DNA from: Sphingobium sp. CCH11-B1 | GTDB lineage: Bacteria; Pseudomonadota; Alphaproteobacteria; Sphingomonadales; Sphingomonadaceae | Assembly: GCF_001556865.1 (NCBI RefSeq) | Contig: NZ_LSJY01000204.1 | Coordinates: forward strand, 1-48,535 | Length of the DNA: 48,535 nucleotides | Direction of reading: 5' to 3' | Shown: positions 45,665 to 48,535 of the stretch, in pieces | How positions within the stretch are numbered: the stretch's first letter is position 1 | Layout of the letters: each line of letters starts with the position of its first letter | Notes under the pieces: model-generated | Told to the model about the DNA's origin: nothing | Databases searched by the model: none | What the model saw: only the letters and a program-made list of their open reading frames with translations | Translations under genes and position numbers: made by a program

Positions 45665-47112
45665 GCCGCGACCCTCTCGCCTGCCGCTATCTTCGCCCTG
45701 GTGCGCAGATAACGGTGCATATGGTCCGTCACGTCGCGGCCGTCGCGGATCGCCCAGACGACGAGGCTCGCGCCGCGCACGATGTCGCCGGCGGCAAAGA
45801 CGCCGTCCACGCTGGTCATCATCGTCTTGTGATCGACGCGCAACGTGCCCCAGCGGGTGACGGACAGGTCGTCCGAACCGAACAGCTTTGGCAGGTCTTC
45901 GGGATCATAGCCCAGAGCCTTGATGACGAGATCGGCTTCCAGCGTGTGTTCGCTGCCGGGGTCCGGCTCGGGCGCGCGGCGACCGGACGCATCCGGCTGG
46001 CCGAGGCGCATCTTCGTCACCTTGACGCCGGTCACATGTTCCGTGCCTTCAAAGGCGATGGGGGCGGTGAGCCAGACGAACTCGACGCCTTCCTCCTCGG
46101 CATTGGCGACTTCGCGCTGCGACCCCGGCATATTGTCGCGGTCGCGGCGGTAGAGGCACTTCACCGACTTCGCGCCCTGGCGGATGGCGGTGCGCACGCA
46201 GTCCATGGCGGTGTCGCCACCGCCGATGACGACCACATTCTTGCCGGTCGCGAGTAGGGAGCCGTCCTCATGTTCGGGCACCGCGCCGCCGAAGCCCGCC
46301 TTGTTGGATGCGGTGAGATAGTCGAGCGCCTTGACCACGCCCGCCGCGCCGACACCGGGGGCCTTGATGTCGCGGGGCTTGTAGACGCCGGTGGCGATCA
46401 GGATGGCGTCGTGGCGCTGGCGCAGTTCCTCCAGGCTGGCGTCGCGGCCGACCTCGAAGCTCTCGTGGAAGACGATGCCGCCGTCCTTCAAGCGCTGGAT
46501 GCGGCGCATGACGACGTCCTTCTCCAGCTTGAAACCGGGGATGCCGTAGGTCAGCAGGCCGCCGGCGCGGTCGTGCCGGTCATAGACGTGCACGTCATGC
46601 CCCGCCGCGCGCAGATATTCAGCGGTCGTGAGGCCAGCGGGGCCAGCGCCAATGACGCCGACCGACTGGCCAGTGGCCGCGCCGGGGACGAGCGGTTCGA
46701 CCCAGCCTTCCTTCCAGGCGGTATCGGTGATGAATTTTTCGACCGAGCCGATGGTGACGGCGCCGTGGCCTGAAAATTCGATGACGCAATTGCCTTCGCA
46801 CAGGCGGTCCTGCGGGCAGATGCGGCCGCAGATTTCCGGCATGGTGGAGGTGAGGTTGGAAAGCTCATAGGCTTCGCGCAGCCGTCCCTCCGCGGTCAGC
46901 CGCAGCCAGTCGGGGATGTGATTATGCAGCGGGCAATGGGTGGCGCAATAGGGCACGCCGCATTGCGAACAGCGCGATGCCTGCTCCTCTGCCTTCTCCA
47001 CGAGGAAGGTGCGGCTGATTTCGAGAAAATCGTCGGCACGATCGTCGGCTGCGCGCTTGTCCGGGTAGGATTGGCCCAAGCCCACGAATTTCAGCATCGG
47101 ATTGTCGGCCAT
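45661..47112 (-). CDS. gltD: Glutamate synthase small subunit
   Basis: 483-aa FAD/NADPH subunit that feeds electrons to GltB. The N-terminal cysteine clusters RCSQCGVPYCATHCP and CGRICPQDRLCEGNC hold the 4Fe-4S centres; VIGAGPAGLT binds FAD and VIGGGDTAMD binds NADPH. ATG at 47112 is preferred with GAGAGG upstream; the open frame to 47169 has no homology. It is the first gene of the gltD-DUF2059-gltB operon and follows an AT-rich promoter region. Confidence 0.97.
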   Translation of the reverse strand: MADNPMLKFVGLGQSYPDKRAADDRADDFLEISRTFLVEKAEEQASRCSQCGVPYCATHCPLHNHIPDWLRLTAEGRLREAYELSNLTSTMPEICGRICPQDRLCEGNCVIEFSGHGAVTIGSVEKFITDTAWKEGWVEPLVPGAATGQSVGVIGAGPAGLTTAEYLRAAGHDVHVYDRHDRAGGLLTYGIPGFKLEKDVVMRRIQRLKDGGIVFHESFEVGRDASLEELRQRHDAILIATGVYKPRDIKAPGVGAAGVVKALDYLTASNKAGFGGAVPEHEDGSLLATGKNVVVIGGGDTAMDCVRTAIRQGAKSVKCLYRRDRDNMPGSQREVANAEEEGVEFVWLTAPIAFEGTEHVTGVKVTKMRLGQPDASGRRAPEPDPGSEHTLEADLVIKALGYDPEDLPKLFGSDDLSVTRWGTLRVDHKTMMTSVDGVFAAGDIVRGASLVVWAIRDGRDVTDHMHRYLRTRAKIAAGERVAA

Positions 47113-47195
47113 GACTGCGCCTCTCATTGAATGACAGAGCGCGGATAGCAGAAAAACCCACGGAGTCACGCGGATTCTGCAAATAACGACAGTAT

Positions 47196-47224
47196 ATATT
47201 ACCTAATTAACGGGCCATTTTGAA
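47196..47224 (-). promoter_or_regulatory. Candidate promoter of the gltD-DUF2059-gltB operon
   Basis: Minus-strand TTCAAA (47224-47219), 17 bases, TAATAT (47201-47196), within the most AT-rich patch of the region. It would give a leader of about 75 nt before gltD. No sigma-54 GG/GC pattern is clear. Confidence 0.4.
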
Positions 47225-47276
47225 TTTATTCGATTTTCCCTGCAATAATCTTGCGCAATATCGGGCCGCGTCGGAC

Positions 47277-48083
47277 CTATCGCGCCGCGAGCCAGATCAG
47301 CGCTGCCGCGCCGGCGATGATTCGATACCAGGCGAAGGGCGCAAATCCATGGCGCGACACCAGCCCGACAAAGGCCCTGATGACGACGATTGCCACGACA
47401 AAGGAGACAGCGAAGCCCAGCGCGATGCTGCCCCAGCCGACTGCGGCGCTGGTCAGCTGGTCGCCTTTCTTGAGCAATTCCAGCGCCGTCGCGCCCAACA
47501 TGGTGGGGATGGCGAGGAAGAAGCTGAATTCGGCGGCGGTGCGCCGTTCCACGCCCAGCATCAGCGCGCCCATGATCGTCGCGCCGGACCGGCTGACGCC
47601 GGGGATCATCGCCAGGCACTGGACGAAGCCGATCCCCGCAACCCGGACGAGCGGGATGTCCGCGATGCCGTGGAACCGCTGGTCCTTCACCGCCCGTTCG
47701 ATGAGAAGGATGGCGATGCCGCCCGCGATCAGCGCCCAGGCGACGACGTGCGGCGCGCCGAGCAGGATTTCGATATAGTCGTGCAGGGCAAGGCCTATCA
47801 CCGCCGCCGGGATGAAGGCGAGGAGCAGGTTGCGCAGGAAGCGCCAGCTGACGGGATCGCGCCGCAACAGGCCCATGCCCACCGCCCAGAAGGTGCGCCA
47901 GTAGAGCACGACAACCGCCAGGATCGCGCCCAGTTGGATGATGACGTTGAACATCGCCCAGGTGGACGCGTCATAGCCCAGCAGCTCGCTGGCCAGGATG
48001 AGGTGGCCGGTCGAGGAGACAGGCAGGAATTCGGTGAGCCCCTCCACGATGCCGAGCAGGATGACGGTCAGGATATGGTCCAT
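47277..48083 (-). CDS. uppP: Undecaprenyl-diphosphatase
   Basis: 268-aa inner-membrane enzyme that dephosphorylates undecaprenyl diphosphate for cell-wall recycling and gives bacitracin resistance when abundant. The catalytic motifs EGLTEFLPVSSTGH (Glu18) and PGVSRSGATI are intact, and about eight hydrophobic helices are visible. GGGAGC lies upstream of ATG at 48083; the open frame to 48155 has no homology. Confidence 0.96.
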   Translation of the reverse strand: MDHILTVILLGIVEGLTEFLPVSSTGHLILASELLGYDASTWAMFNVIIQLGAILAVVVLYWRTFWAVGMGLLRRDPVSWRFLRNLLLAFIPAAVIGLALHDYIEILLGAPHVVAWALIAGGIAILLIERAVKDQRFHGIADIPLVRVAGIGFVQCLAMIPGVSRSGATIMGALMLGVERRTAAEFSFFLAIPTMLGATALELLKKGDQLTSAAVGWGSIALGFAVSFVVAIVVIRAFVGLVSRHGFAPFAWYRIIAGAAALIWLAAR

Positions 48084-48134
48084 GCAGGCGTGCTCCCGTT
48101 CTCGCTTCCTCGACAGGAAGGGTTCGCAACAAAC

Positions 48135-48172
48135 GATCGCGCCAATCCCGCCCAAACGGGTCCGGCGCGATC
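48135..48172 (-). terminator. Hairpin after the NDUFA9-like gene
   Basis: 9-bp stem GATCGCGCC (48135-48143) with its complement (48164-48172), and an inner CCCG/CGGG pair. On the minus strand it is followed by GTTTGTTG, a broken U tract. It lies between the NDUFA9-like gene and uppP. Confidence 0.42.
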
Positions 48173-48195
48173 AAAGAGGTTCGATACGCAGTCGA

Positions 48196-48535
48196 TCAGG
48201 CCTTCGCGCGGCCGGCAAAGCGGCCATGGCGGCGATAGCGCACCAGCCAGCGGTCCGCGACCGCGGCGAGGGGGGTGGGCGACACGCCGAGCGCGGCGAG
48301 ACCTTGCGCCTGCGGCGCAGCGATATTGTCGCGACCGAGCATCGCGAGCTGGTCGCGGGTGATGGGTCCGCCGGGCAGCATGGCCAGCAGCGAGGCGAAG
48401 GGGCCGGGCACGTCCACCAGTGCCCTGTCGCGGCCGATAGCCTTGGCGATCCAGGCGTTGATATCCTTCAAGGACATGACCTGCGGGCCGGCGACTTCAT
48501 AGGTCTTGCCGCCATGGACATCGGGCGCCTGCGCG
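48196..48535 (-). CDS. NDUFA9-like NAD(P)-binding protein, 3' part only
   Basis: The C-terminal ~112 residues of an extended SDR protein; the frame stays open to the window edge, so the start is missing. The segment KTYEVAGPQVMSLKDINAWIAKAIGR matches the C-terminal half of the complex I NDUFA9-subunit family of bacteria. The Rossmann motif lies outside the window. Role: probably NAD(P)-dependent and linked to the respiratory chain or ubiquinone synthesis, by family only. Confidence 0.8.
   Translation of the reverse strand, partial: AQAPDVHGGKTYEVAGPQVMSLKDINAWIAKAIGRDRALVDVPGPFASLLAMLPGGPITRDQLAMLGRDNIAAPQAQGLAALGVSPTPLAAVADRWLVRYRRHGRFAGRAKA

Overview
The window is 48.5 kb of GC-rich chromosomal DNA from an alphaproteobacterium, most likely a member of the Sphingomonadales (Sphingobium/Sphingomonas/Novosphingobium type). 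The assignment is inference from gene content: a DUF1489 protein, a TonB-dependent receptor locus, a K+-independent H+-pyrophosphatase, the Rrf2-SufBCDS-SufT-SufA order, a DUF2059 gene inside the glutamate synthase operon, an NDUFA9-like protein, and dispersed palindromes of a kind I recall from sphingomonad genomes. I see no phage, insertion sequence, integrase, CRISPR array or toxin-antitoxin pair. About 41 protein genes and one tRNA gene are supported. Long antisense open frames opposite ppc, gltB, the TonB receptor and sufB are high-GC artefacts and are left out.

Layout. 1-223 shows nothing I can call. 224-6008: secreted S9 peptidase, GAF-GGDEF cyclase, small secreted protein, and hppA behind a shared perfect terminator. 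6239-8211: HerA/FtsK-like ATPase overlapping a low-molecular-weight protein tyrosine phosphatase. 8310-13579: ppc, DUF1489 protein, mgtE, cyclophilin. 13676-14946: two translationally coupled lipoproteins. 15071-20876: TetR regulator, a divergent TonB receptor with a 22-bp operator-like palindrome between them, a spinster-type MFS transporter, and a Tat-exported flavoprotein whose sequence order is circularly permuted relative to D-amino-acid oxidase. 20904-28079: prfC, aldose-1-epimerase-like protein, secreted protein, sufE, lipoprotein, ggt, pyrD. 28080-28416: a 337-bp gene-free stretch with a structured RNA or attenuator ending in a strong plus-strand terminator, followed by an AraC-type regulator.

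29442-35357 is a complete SUF iron-sulfur operon: rrf2, sufB, an unrecognised 151-aa gene, sufC, sufD, sufS, sufT, sufA, mostly with 1-4 nt overlaps. A 23-bp near-palindrome lies just before the rrf2 start. An SDR/epimerase and a 48-codon ORF follow. 36382-39752: EamA transporter with threonine aldolase, ilvE, and tRNA-Leu(GAG). 39869-47112: a membrane-anchored hypothetical protein facing a glutamate synthase operon in the order gltD, DUF2059, gltB. 47277-48535: uppP and the 3' end of an NDUFA9-like gene cut by the window edge.

Together the genes cover core metabolism (anaplerosis, pyrimidine, glutamate and branched-chain amino acid synthesis, Fe-S assembly, undecaprenyl phosphate recycling) with one accessory-looking locus, the TetR/TonB/MFS/flavoprotein cluster. 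The most interesting items are the permuted periplasmic oxidase and its cluster, the structured RNA at 28224-28328, the two palindromic operators, and the unknown gene inside the suf operon.
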